Positions 42,310-51,144 of a stretch of 64,000 nt of DNA are shown in pieces. How positions within the stretch are numbered: the first letter of the stretch is position 1; each line of letters opens with the position of its first letter. A program made the translations under genes and the position numbers. Source of the stretch: Streptomyces pseudovenezuelae (lineage in GTDB: Bacteria > Actinomycetota > Actinomycetes > Streptomycetales > Streptomycetaceae); contig NZ_KQ948144.1 in the NCBI RefSeq assembly GCF_001513955.1, positions 130,853 through 194,852 on the forward strand, given 5' to 3'. A model generated the notes under the pieces. That model was not told where the DNA came from. It made no database searches and saw nothing but the letters and a program-made list of their open reading frames with translations.

Positions 42310-43677
42310 CTAGCTGATCTTGGCTCGGTGCAAGGTGAACAGGTCATGACGCTGGTGATCGTCCTGGCCGATGAACGCCTTGAACTCGCCCAGGCTGTAA
42401 GCGATGGCGCCGCTGGAACGGGGGGCCATGGTCACCGCGAAGTCGTGGGCGAGATGGTTCAGGCGCCGCTCGACGTCCGGTTGATCCAGAAGGGTGCCTT
42501 TCTTGGCGAGCTTCTCGATGATCTGGTCGACCGTGAGCGGGCGGTCAAGACCGCGTAGGAGCTTGTACACGGGGTCCAGGACACGGTCCGTGTTCTCGAC
42601 CAGAGTCTTACGCTCGCCCTCCTGAAGGATGGCCTTCCGGATAGCTACGCCGAGAGCCTTGGCGACTGGCGGCGGGAACGCATTGCCGATTTGCCGGTAC
42701 ACGGAGGTCTTACGTCCATGGAATCGCCAGCGGAACTCGTGGTCTGAGGCGCTGCCCGTCGGCTCTTCGATGTCGTGCCAGCCCTGGATCCTGGCAACCA
42801 TGGCGGTAGTGAGCTTGGGACCAGGGACACCTTCGGGGATTCTCCACCCCTTCGCTGGGGCATGGTTTGCCACACCCATAGCGTCCACTCCGAGATCCGC
42901 CCATGCACGCTTGGCCCGGGTCGGACCGAGGTCAGCCCCACCGTGTTTCTTGGAGCCACCGACGATGGTCGGTGCGATGTCATGGGCCCTCTCAACCCAC
43001 TTGGCGACCTGCTCTTCCTCCCAGCCATTGCTCGCCATGAGGTCTGCGAGAAGCTGGCCTACCGTGAGCGGCTCTTCCTCATGTGGGGTCGGCCACTCAA
43101 AGTACTCCGCGAATTCCCGTTTCAGAGCGACCAGTACAAAGCGCGGTCGGAGTTGTGATACACCGAATTCGTTGGCGTGGAGGAGCTTCCAGTCGCCGAT
43201 GTAGCCGTATTCGTGAAGCCGGTCCAGGACATGCTGGCGGTAGGCCGTAAATCGATTGGCGCTGAGCCCTCGCACATTCTCCAGCAGCAGTGCCTTGGGT
43301 CGGATCTCACCGCAGAGTTCGACTGCCCAGGCGAAGAGATCACGCTCGTCGTTGGCGCCTAGCTGCTTGCCCGCAATGCTGAACGGCGGACACGGAACAC
43401 CACCAGCGAGCAGGTCGATGTCCTTGTCCTTGTACTCAGCGGGGTCCCAGGTGGTCGGGTCGGCAACGTCTCCGACCGCTACGGTGTCGGCAGCCTCTTC
43501 CGCGCTGTAGCCGAGGACTTCCTGCAAATTCTCGCGCAGCGTGTTCGCGGCATGCACATCGAGCTCCACCGCGAGTCGGTGGCGAAAACCTGCCCGCTCC
43601 AAGCCGAGGGTCTGCCCCCCCGCGCCTGCGCAGATCTCGACGACCTCGAGCTGCCTGTCGCGCTCCAACGCCGTCAT
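42310..43677 (-). CDS. dcm: DNA (cytosine-5) methyltransferase with C-terminal winged-helix extension
   Basis: A 455-residue type II methyltransferase that makes 5-methylcytosine. Motif I is VEICAGAGGQTLGLERAGF, motif IV is LAGGVPCPPFSIAGKQLG with the catalytic Cys in PCPP, motif VI is LLENVRGL, motif VIII is QLRPRFVLVAL and motif X is YRQIGNAFPPPVAKALG. The region between VIII and IX is the target-recognition domain. About 90 residues follow the last motif and look like a winged helix (LTVDQIIEKLAKKGTLLDQ, DVERRLNHLAHDF). ATG 43677 has AAGGAGAT upstream and is better than ATG 43698. Same island holds Vsr. Confidence 0.95.
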   Translation of the reverse strand: MTALERDRQLEVVEICAGAGGQTLGLERAGFRHRLAVELDVHAANTLRENLQEVLGYSAEEAADTVAVGDVADPTTWDPAEYKDKDIDLLAGGVPCPPFSIAGKQLGANDERDLFAWAVELCGEIRPKALLLENVRGLSANRFTAYRQHVLDRLHEYGYIGDWKLLHANEFGVSQLRPRFVLVALKREFAEYFEWPTPHEEEPLTVGQLLADLMASNGWEEEQVAKWVERAHDIAPTIVGGSKKHGGADLGPTRAKRAWADLGVDAMGVANHAPAKGWRIPEGVPGPKLTTAMVARIQGWHDIEEPTGSASDHEFRWRFHGRKTSVYRQIGNAFPPPVAKALGVAIRKAILQEGERKTLVENTDRVLDPVYKLLRGLDRPLTVDQIIEKLAKKGTLLDQPDVERRLNHLAHDFAVTMAPRSSGAIAYSLGEFKAFIGQDDHQRHDLFTLHRAKIS

Positions 43678-43915
43678 CCGATCTCCTTTCAGGCGCACCG
43701 GCTAAGCCAGCGCGGTGCCGAGTTCGTGCGCTCGGCTCACTGTCACAGCGGGCACTGGCTTGAACACAGTTCTAGCGGTAGCACCCTAGTCTCCGGCCTT
43801 CGCTGACGTCATCTAATTGCGATGGCGTGCCAGAGGCGAGGCTGTGAAGTCTACGGCGGCCCACTGACATGCTCCGAACCCGCGTGCCCCACACGTTGCG
43901 GCGGCCGCGGAGTGA

Positions 43916-44605
43916 TCAGCTTTCGAGTGCCGCCCGCACCTCATCACGGGCGTCAGCCGGGAGCCGCCGGTAGGCATTCCATGCCCGCTCCAGTGGAGTG
44001 GAACCACGCCGTCCGCGCTCGATCCACCTGCGGAGCCTCTTCTGTTCGCCAGGGTCGAGAGCTCTGATATCAGCCATCGCCTCATCGGCTCGGGCAGGGC
44101 TACCGTCGCTGCCCGCGCGGCACCGTTTGCATTCTGTGACAAGCAGGGTCTGTTCCCGGCCGTCTGGAAGGACGGTTTCGCGCCTGGTCACAGAGAGCAC
44201 AGCGGATTGGTTCGAGTCGTCCAGATAGGCCTCGCCGCCTGAGACGCCGCAGACAGTGCACATGTAGTCATCGCGGGCCAAGACTGCCTGTTTCTCCTTG
44301 TTGGAGATGGTCTTCTGCGGCGCTGCGGCGCGGCGGGCCGCAGGGTCCCAGACGGGGACTCCCGCCCTGACGAAGCGCTGGTCCTCAGCCACCAGCCTGG
44401 CGTCGTCGGAGTTCGTGAAGAGGACCCAGCCGTAGTCACGGAGATCGCGTATGCGGCGGTCAGCCTGTGAGATCCCCGGGAAGGCATCGCGCAGCTGCTC
44501 TTTAGTGAACGTGTTCCCCTCACCGACCACTTGGACGAGCCAGAGCGCTCCGCGAACCATGGTCCCTGCTTTGAGGTCAGGGTCGTTCCAGGCGGGCAGC
44601 GTCAC
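43916..44605 (-). CDS. HNH-like zinc nuclease candidate (restriction partner of dcm)
   Basis: A 229-residue protein. Residues 1-85 contain a winged helix (EQLRDAFPGISQADRRIRDLRDYGWVLFT, read in two parts) and 95-165 contain two CxxC pairs, YMCTVCGVSGGE and LLVTECKRCRAG, around a beta strand segment LSVTRRETVLPDG. This matches the zinc-bound HNH type II endonuclease candidates that accompany Dcm-type enzymes; a clear His-Asn-His triad is not obvious. The C-terminus is helical. GTG 44605. It lies upstream of dcm on the same strand with 238 bp between, where the dcm promoter probably is. Confidence 0.7.
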   Translation of the reverse strand: MTLPAWNDPDLKAGTMVRGALWLVQVVGEGNTFTKEQLRDAFPGISQADRRIRDLRDYGWVLFTNSDDARLVAEDQRFVRAGVPVWDPAARRAAAPQKTISNKEKQAVLARDDYMCTVCGVSGGEAYLDDSNQSAVLSVTRRETVLPDGREQTLLVTECKRCRAGSDGSPARADEAMADIRALDPGEQKRLRRWIERGRRGSTPLERAWNAYRRLPADARDEVRAALES

Positions 44606-44725
44606 CTCGTGCTCCGTTCTCCAAGTGATCGAGACATCGATTGTGGGTCATGGGCGCACCTGCTGTCAGCCGGTGCTGCCATGATGCTGGGACACACTGC
44701 GTCTGGTTCCTTGGAGGCTCTGGTT

Positions 44726-46135
44726 ATGGCTGTGAAGTTCGGCGTTCCGCCCGAGGGCGAGAAGATTCGCTCGCTGGTGGACGAGCGGCTGAAGCAGGCT
44801 ATGGCCGAGGACGGTGCGAAGATCACTGTGGAGTGGCGCGGCGAGCAGAAGCACTTGCACGTGATCTCCATGCCGGTCGACATGCTCTACTTCAACCCCG
44901 ATACACACCGCATCCGGGCACAGCGCACCCTGCAGCCCGAACGCAATCGGGTCCTCGAGGAAGAGCCGTGGAGTGAGGCTGCGCAAACGTATCTTCATGA
45001 CCTGTTGCGGTGCCGGCCCTCGAACCCGAACCAGACTGATCCGGACTACACGGCACTCCAGGACGAGCTGGACGACGTGGGGCAGCGGGAGCCCGGAATC
45101 ATCAGTCGGGACGGCATCCTCGTTGACGGGAACACCCGCTGCGCGGCGCTGAAGGACCTGGGTATCCGGGACATCCGGGTTGGCGTGCTCCCTGCGGACA
45201 CGTCACGCCGTGACATCAACAGTGTCGAGCTTGCTCTGCAGCTGCGCCGTGATAAGCGCCGAGAGTACTCCTACATCAACCGGCTCATCGCGATCGAAGA
45301 CGAGCTCGCGGACGGCCGTCGCGAAGAGGATGTGGCCCGGGATTTCAACATCAAGAGGACCACTCTCCAACAAGACCGCTGGGTCTATGAGTTGATTAAC
45401 AGCGCCATCGAACGTAGTCGGACGACGAAGGGTGCCGTTCTCAGGCTCGTCGACTTCGAGGACCACCAGGAGAAGCTCCGCGAGCTGCACCGCGACTACA
45501 CCAAACTCGCGAAGACGGATCGCGACGCTGCAGAACAGCTCAAAGAATCGCGTCTGGCAATGGTGGTCTTGAACTATGCCAAGACGACGGTGCGGCTCGC
45601 GGAAGCTGATTTTCACAGCCGCTATCTGGAAGAACGCCTGCCCCCTGAACTGCGGCCCGCAGTTCAGGAATCCGCTGCCGTGTCGATCCCTGGCCTGGCT
45701 GGGGTCGCGATTCAGGACGCCACCGCAGCTGTGAAGACCACCCGTGCACTTACAGATTCGTTGCTTCAAGCCAAGGCGGCCGCGCAGGCCGGCGACATGC
45801 TGGATACGGCAGCTGTCACGCAGGCGGACGGGCTCATCAAGTCAGCACGCAAGACCTTCGACGCAGCCGTGAAGCTGGCGGGGGCGAACGCGGAGCTTCA
45901 GAAGCGGCAAGTCGCTGTTCCAGAGCGTCTGACGGACGCAGCCGATTACGTGAACCAGTGTGCCGCTGAGTTCGCTGAGGCCAAGGCCAAGCGCGCGCTG
46001 GACGAGGACGCGTTTGACGACGCTCTGTTGACCTTGAAGGCCAGCCTCACCCGCCTTGCGAAGCAGGCTGGGCGAACCTTCAGTTCCCCCGGCAACGGCG
46101 TCGCATGGCTGCTCGACTCGACGCGGGAGAACTGA
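44726..46135 (+). CDS. ParB-like N-terminal domain protein, first gene of helicase operon
   Basis: A 469-residue protein. Around 45-60 SMPVDMLYFNPDTHRIRAQ and 115-130 ISRDGILVDGNTRCAALKDL resemble the ParB/sulfiredoxin fold (xxxGxxxDGxxRxxAL). A helix-turn-helix-like part follows (RDFNIKRTTLQQDRWVYELI). The rest is helical with Ala-rich repeats (KTTRALTDSLLQAKAAAQAGD). It lacks the ParB CTPase arginine box as far as I can read. ATG 44726 has GGAGG at 44713; the next gene overlaps (TGATG). Probably recognises DNA or provides ATP-free nuclease function in the island's defence module. Confidence 0.75.
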   Translation: MAVKFGVPPEGEKIRSLVDERLKQAMAEDGAKITVEWRGEQKHLHVISMPVDMLYFNPDTHRIRAQRTLQPERNRVLEEEPWSEAAQTYLHDLLRCRPSNPNQTDPDYTALQDELDDVGQREPGIISRDGILVDGNTRCAALKDLGIRDIRVGVLPADTSRRDINSVELALQLRRDKRREYSYINRLIAIEDELADGRREEDVARDFNIKRTTLQQDRWVYELINSAIERSRTTKGAVLRLVDFEDHQEKLRELHRDYTKLAKTDRDAAEQLKESRLAMVVLNYAKTTVRLAEADFHSRYLEERLPPELRPAVQESAAVSIPGLAGVAIQDATAAVKTTRALTDSLLQAKAAAQAGDMLDTAAVTQADGLIKSARKTFDAAVKLAGANAELQKRQVAVPERLTDAADYVNQCAAEFAEAKAKRALDEDAFDDALLTLKASLTRLAKQAGRTFSSPGNGVAWLLDSTREN

Positions 46136-47979
46136 TGGCGGGTCAGCCTCCTGCACCAAGTCTGGAGATCGGCTTCGGTGACGGCGTGACTCGGGCACGG
46201 CTCAGGGCGGGCAATGGCTACGAGGCGGATCTTCGTCGTCTGGCTCTTAGATTCCAGAGCAGTGTGCAGCGCTCTCCCGGGACCTTGGAGGTCGAGATCG
46301 ACGACCTCCTTACGAACTTGGTGTCCCTTGCTACCTGGCCAGAGCCCAACAGCGTCTCGTGGGACCCGCAGCTGGCCGCACTGGCTACAGACTCCGCGGT
46401 AGACGCGCAGACTGTCGCGAAACGGCTTGATCCGACCGCCGGCCCGGATGGAGAAGTCGACCCTGATGAGGTCGGTAACCTGCTTGGTTCCGACTGGGTA
46501 GCGGATCTCACCTCGTTTCAACGTCGGGACATCGCTAAGTTGCTGTCCCTGCGCCACGGAGCCAACTTCTCCGTGCCGGGGGCCGGGAAGACTCGCGTAG
46601 GCCTGGCGGTGTTCCACGCTTTGCGGAAAACCAAGGGAATCGAGCGGCTTCTTGTGGTCGGACCGAAGTCCTGCTATGAGTCTTGGAAGTTCGAGAACAG
46701 ACAGTGCCTGAACGAGCCTCTGCGCATGGATGTGTTCTCAAGGGACGCTGATCCGGCTGCCGACGCGCTCATCGTCAACTACGAGCGGCTGCGCCAAGAC
46801 GGTGTCGTGAATGAGCTCGGCCGGTGGCTCGCCGCACGGCCGTCCATGCTCCTGCTCGACGAAGCCCATCGGATGAAGCGCGGAGCGGACGGAACGGACG
46901 GTGCTGCCTGCCTTGCGCTCGGCCCCCGCAGCAGACACCGCCTCATTCTTACCGGTACGCCGGCTCCGAACGGTGTCAAGGATCTGGAAAATCTCTTCGG
47001 TTTCGTATGGCCAGGCCATGGTCGCCAAAAGGTCATCCAGGCCGTAGCTGGCGGGGACCTAGCCAAGGCCAGCCAGGTTCTGCGACCCCTGTTCACTCGC
47101 ACCACTAAAGGTGAGCTGGGGTTGCCGCCGGTCTCCACGAATTTGCGAACCGTTCCCATGCCGCCTCTCCACAATGAGGTTTACGAGGCACTTGTGGGTC
47201 GGTTCTCCGCACGAGCCGCTGGTTCGGAGAGCGATTTTCTCGCACTTGGCAAGATCATCGTTTACATGCTGATGGCGGCAACCAGTCCGGCGCTCCTTGC
47301 TGTTGGCACTACGCGGCACGAGCCGCTGTCTTACCGGGTGCCTCCCCTCTCTGTGCCTGAGGGCACTCCGCTCTTCGATTTGATGCGGGACCTTCCGAGC
47401 TACGAGATGTCGCCGAAGTACCGCGAGGTTCTTGACATCGTCAGTAAGAACGCGGCCCGCGGACGCAAGACACTTGTCTGGTCCACATTTGTGCGCAGTC
47501 TCAATACGTTGGATCACATGCTTGGTGAGTTCTCGCCCGCCCTGGTCTATGGAGGGTTGGGCGACGCTGACCGTGAGGAGGCGATCAAACGGTTCCGGAA
47601 TGACCCGGATTGCATGGTTCTGTTGTCTAATCCGGGTACCCTTGGTGAAGGTATCAGCCTTCACCATCACTGTCATGACGCCGTATATGTGGACCGTGAT
47701 TTCGCAGCTGGCCGCTTCCTGCAGAGTCTGGACCGCATTCACCGCCTTGGGCTTGCACCTGAGACGGAGACCCGAATTACGGTGCTTGCCTCAGAGGGCA
47801 CGATCGATGAAATCGTTGATCAACGGCTCAGTGACAAGCTGCACTTCATGGGAAGTATCCTCGATGACCCCGCTGTGCGGCAGCTGGCAGACCTTGAGGA
47901 AGAGTCACCCGAGGGTGGTGGCCTGGATCACCGGGACCTTCAGGCGCTGATGGGTCATCTCCGTGCCCGTGCCGCCTGA
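46135..47979 (+). CDS. SNF2/SF2-type DNA helicase
   Basis: A 614-residue SF2 helicase. Walker A is NFSVPGAGKTRVGLAVFH, motif II is LLLDEAHRMKRG, motif III is LILTGTPAPNGVKDL, motif V is VLLSNPGTLGEGISLHHH and motif VI is QSLDRIHRLGLAPETE. This last motif with QxxxRxxRLGQ-like text is characteristic of SNF2 family enzymes. The N-terminal 150 residues have no recognised domain. The start ATG 46135 overlaps the preceding stop (TGATG), showing tight translational coupling. It overlaps the next gene by 17 bp. It would translocate on DNA for the neighbouring nuclease-like protein. Confidence 0.9.
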   Translation: MAGQPPAPSLEIGFGDGVTRARLRAGNGYEADLRRLALRFQSSVQRSPGTLEVEIDDLLTNLVSLATWPEPNSVSWDPQLAALATDSAVDAQTVAKRLDPTAGPDGEVDPDEVGNLLGSDWVADLTSFQRRDIAKLLSLRHGANFSVPGAGKTRVGLAVFHALRKTKGIERLLVVGPKSCYESWKFENRQCLNEPLRMDVFSRDADPAADALIVNYERLRQDGVVNELGRWLAARPSMLLLDEAHRMKRGADGTDGAACLALGPRSRHRLILTGTPAPNGVKDLENLFGFVWPGHGRQKVIQAVAGGDLAKASQVLRPLFTRTTKGELGLPPVSTNLRTVPMPPLHNEVYEALVGRFSARAAGSESDFLALGKIIVYMLMAATSPALLAVGTTRHEPLSYRVPPLSVPEGTPLFDLMRDLPSYEMSPKYREVLDIVSKNAARGRKTLVWSTFVRSLNTLDHMLGEFSPALVYGGLGDADREEAIKRFRNDPDCMVLLSNPGTLGEGISLHHHCHDAVYVDRDFAAGRFLQSLDRIHRLGLAPETETRITVLASEGTIDEIVDQRLSDKLHFMGSILDDPAVRQLADLEEESPEGGGLDHRDLQALMGHLRARAA

Positions 47980-48814
47980 GCCGGTCCTGCGTGCTGCTGC
48001 CCGCTGGCTGGAGAAGCTCCCGGCCAGCGGCGTTGCGCGGGTTCGTGCCCTGTTTACCACGCATAGCGACTTCAGTGACCTCACCCCGACACAGTACGAT
48101 GCAGCGTACATGTGGATTCGAGAGGCGGGGCTCCTTGAGGACCTCCGTAGTCGAGTACCCGTGCAGTGCCGAGTCTTTGACACGGCCATGGCTTATAGCG
48201 GAGCGCCCTGGTTTCAGGATGCCGACCTGCTCGTACGTAAACCAGACGAGCTTCCTGAGGACGCCCTACGCGCAGCAGAGGCACTAGGCCTGACCCAGGA
48301 TGAGGCGTATGCGCAGGTTCATGCGGTGTGGGGGAAAGTCAACACCGAAGAGCGCTCCCGGATTGGATCAGCCGGCGAACTCGCGCTCTTGGAGTTGCTT
48401 TCCGAATCTGCTGACGGCCGGGTGGAGCACGTCGCGGCGTGGTCCGATGGTTACGGGTACGATATCTTTGTCGATTCGGATCTATTTTCCGCCCACTTGG
48501 AGGTGAAAACCACGACTCGTAAAGGGCGTCTTACCGTCTATATTTCACGTAACGAATACGAGACCATGCTGCGGGACCCTGCTTGGGAACTCGTGACAGT
48601 TCGGCTCACGCCAGAACTCAAAATCACGGGGGTAGCCGCAGTGCCGAAGAAATGGATTGCTGACCATGTCCCCTCGGACCGCACTATGCGGGGGCGTTGG
48701 GAGTCATGTCGGCTCGATATACCTTCGGAAGTTCCGGTAGCCGGCATTCCAAGCCTCGCGCCCATACTTTCCAAAACCGCGCCCCCGCTGCTCACTGGCG
48801 CGGGCGCACCCTAG
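47963..48814 (+). CDS. DUF3883 (NO VEIN C-terminal) nuclease-like protein
   Basis: A 283-residue protein. RIGSAGELALLELL, WSDGYGYDIFVDSD and SAHLEVKTTTRKGR form the GxxGE...GYDI...EVKTT series of DUF3883, a predicted PD-(D/E)XK nuclease fold with catalytic Asp, Glu and Lys. The N-terminal half is helical (ARWLEKLPASGVARVRAL, TPTQYDAAYMWI) and likely binds the helicase. GTG 47963 lies inside the end of the helicase gene. It closes a three-gene operon. It is convergent with the DUF262 gene at 48978. Confidence 0.85.
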   Translation: MPVPPEPVLRAAARWLEKLPASGVARVRALFTTHSDFSDLTPTQYDAAYMWIREAGLLEDLRSRVPVQCRVFDTAMAYSGAPWFQDADLLVRKPDELPEDALRAAEALGLTQDEAYAQVHAVWGKVNTEERSRIGSAGELALLELLSESADGRVEHVAAWSDGYGYDIFVDSDLFSAHLEVKTTTRKGRLTVYISRNEYETMLRDPAWELVTVRLTPELKITGVAAVPKKWIADHVPSDRTMRGRWESCRLDIPSEVPVAGIPSLAPILSKTAPPLLTGAGAP

Positions 48815-48977
48815 AGTGCTTATTGCGATCTTGTGTGCTGCTCTGTGGCGAGGGCTACGACCCCGATCCCCACTTCTTGGGCTGGACAAGCGGCCTCGTG
48901 TGCATCGACTGGATCGCCTGATCGTGCGAGGACGTATCACAGGGATCGAGGTTGGTGGGCCCTGGAAAGCCAAGAGT

Positions 48978-50984
48978 TCAGGCTGGCTGTACTCCTGCTT
49001 CTGAGAGGAGGAACTCATCAGGTTCCGCGGGCCATGGACCGTCGTTGGGTTCGGGACAGTCCGCCAGGGGCTGTGCGTCCTCGAAGGCGTCCTTGACAGC
49101 GGTACGCCATTGATCGAGCGAACCGCGGATGACAAATGGACCTAGACCGAAGGTCATGCCGCCCTCATCGTCAATGCGCAACGGTGCTGTCTCGTCACCC
49201 AGGGGGACATCGCTGGCGAGACCGGTGGCGGCGGCGTCAAGGGCTGCTTCGAAGTCTGCGGGGTCGATCCATCCGACCCAGATCTGGCTGTCGACTTTCG
49301 CCTCCGCGGTCAGCACGCTTCGGCCGGCTCCGGTGTATCCGGTGAACATCAGCGACCGTGACGCAGCGGTTTCGGTTGGTGTGTCGTCCTCGACCAGGAA
49401 ACTCGGTCGGAACTGGTCCAGCAGTGCAGTGATCCGCTCTGCCAGCAGGAACCTGCGGGCAGCTAGGAAGTCGCGGTATCCCTCAGGCTCCAGAATGGCA
49501 GGGTCGTTCGGAATCGCATGGGCGGCACGGTCGCTTGCATTCACACTCTGCATGTAGGCGGCCGGCGAACGGCTACCGATGATGTTCTTCGCTGTCTGCT
49601 CAGAGACGAACACGATGTTGGCGAGCTCGTTGATCTCGGCAGATGAGTACTTGCTTCCATGAGTACGCAGTTTCGCTGCCGGGTGCACGAGGCTGTACTG
49701 CGGCTTTCCGGACTTTTCGACCCCCTCCGAGATGGGGCCGCCGTCCCACCAATCAGTGGCCCCCGCGTGGGCTGCCGCCAGGTAACAGAACATCAGGTAC
49801 GGGCTCTGATGGTTGCGGCCGGCCAAATCGCTGGCAGTTACCGAGAGACCCCGGTCGCGGATCCCCAGGTTGGCGAGCAAGGCTGCCACGGGATCTTCAG
49901 CATCAAGCATCCTGATGTCCTGAGTCAGCGTGGTGTCCGTGGATCCGCCGTAGCGGTTGCGGGCCGTTGCAGCTAGGAACCAATACAGAAGCCCCTCCTC
50001 GACCTCCTTGGCGACCTTTGCTTCTTGGTGCTGTCGGCCGTAGTAAAGGATCAGTGGATGCAGCGCGGCCAGTGACGGGACCAGTGCTGTCGTCGGGATG
50101 AGGAGCTTCTCAGCAAGCAGAGGTACGACGTGCGCGAGCCCGCGCTGAACCTTCTCCCACCCGCCTTCGACACTTTCTCTGCTAGCGGCAGTTAGCTTCG
50201 CTACGGAAGCGAGTCGTGTGCCCGTGGTCGACAGGCTCAAAGTCAGTGCTTTGATAAGGAAGTTGACATCAAGAGCTCCGTACCCGCGCTCGGCCCAGTG
50301 AGCTGATTCGGCCTCCAACTGCCCTAGGAAGCCTGGTATGCGTGCCGAGAGGGTAGCGAGCGCGAGGTCCGTGGTCTTGAGAGCTCGTCCGCCACTGTTC
50401 ACGCGTACGAAGATGTCCGCGACTTCCTCATATCCGAACTCGTGCAGCACTTCCATGTGGAAGTCCCGCTGGGTGATCTTCTGCAACGCGCTCAGTCGGC
50501 GGCCGATCTCAGGTTCGGGGATGGCGAGTCCAGCGCCTTTCAGCTCGCCGTGGATAGCGAACATGTCGGCATCGGGGCCGACGACGTCGTAGACCTTGAG
50601 CCATTTCCGGTTCCGCCGGGTGGCGGCACTCTGGTTCTGGAAGGCCTCTGTTTCGATGTTGAAGACAACCTGCGCGTCTGGGTGGTCGCTCAGGACACGG
50701 AAGAGTGAGGTGAGCCTCTGCTGGCCGTCCAGCAGGTAGAGAGGCATGACCCTGGGCAGGGCTTGAGCTGTGCCAATCGCGGCCTGCCTGGTCTCGGCGA
50801 GTTGTCCGGTCTTCCAGAAGAGCAGAGACCCGGCCGGATATCCGCGATACAGCGATTCGATGAGCCTGGCGACCTGGGAAGCTTTCCACACATATCCACG
50901 CTGGATCTCAGGGAGCATGATCTCTCCGGCCGCGATCTGCGTGATAAGTGTCCGGACGTCGCGGTTTGTGCGCTCGACCGCCAC
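48978..50984 (-). CDS. GmrSD-type DUF262 protein with a degenerate DUF1524 region
   Basis: A 668-residue protein. The DUF262 part is typical: MLPEIQRGYVWKASQVARLI, GYPAGSLLFWKTG, LYLLDGQQRLTSLFRVL (DGQQR catalytic motif) and FVRVNSGGRALKTTDLALA. Further on, YSLVHPAAKLRTHGSKYSSA, EINELANIVFVSEQTAKNII and SPAAYM align with DUF1524, but the HNH sequence (normally HHIFP) is changed to SLVHPA. So nucleotide hydrolysis may persist while DNA cleavage may be impaired. GTG 50984 has GGGGGG upstream. It follows vsr by 160 bp. GmrSD enzymes restrict modified phage DNA; here the target is unknown. Confidence 0.86.
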   Translation of the reverse strand: MAVERTNRDVRTLITQIAAGEIMLPEIQRGYVWKASQVARLIESLYRGYPAGSLLFWKTGQLAETRQAAIGTAQALPRVMPLYLLDGQQRLTSLFRVLSDHPDAQVVFNIETEAFQNQSAATRRNRKWLKVYDVVGPDADMFAIHGELKGAGLAIPEPEIGRRLSALQKITQRDFHMEVLHEFGYEEVADIFVRVNSGGRALKTTDLALATLSARIPGFLGQLEAESAHWAERGYGALDVNFLIKALTLSLSTTGTRLASVAKLTAASRESVEGGWEKVQRGLAHVVPLLAEKLLIPTTALVPSLAALHPLILYYGRQHQEAKVAKEVEEGLLYWFLAATARNRYGGSTDTTLTQDIRMLDAEDPVAALLANLGIRDRGLSVTASDLAGRNHQSPYLMFCYLAAAHAGATDWWDGGPISEGVEKSGKPQYSLVHPAAKLRTHGSKYSSAEINELANIVFVSEQTAKNIIGSRSPAAYMQSVNASDRAAHAIPNDPAILEPEGYRDFLAARRFLLAERITALLDQFRPSFLVEDDTPTETAASRSLMFTGYTGAGRSVLTAEAKVDSQIWVGWIDPADFEAALDAAATGLASDVPLGDETAPLRIDDEGGMTFGLGPFVIRGSLDQWRTAVKDAFEDAQPLADCPEPNDGPWPAEPDEFLLSEAGVQPA

Positions 50985-51144
50985 TGTGCCCCCCAGCCTT
51001 CTATGCGGTAGCGGCTGGCCAGCCAGCACCCGCTCTGCCTTGATGCGAGCTCGGTTGGCAGTCTCCCCACCGCAGAAGCCGCGTACGCCTGCTGAACCCG
51101 CTGGAGACCAGGGTAGGGGAGGGGCAATGCGCCTGCTGCCTGGA

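Noticed and set aside
43800..43915. Small ORF 43822-44067 in the dcm/HNH gap
   Set aside because: Overlaps the HNH-like gene on the other strand and has no start signal or motif.
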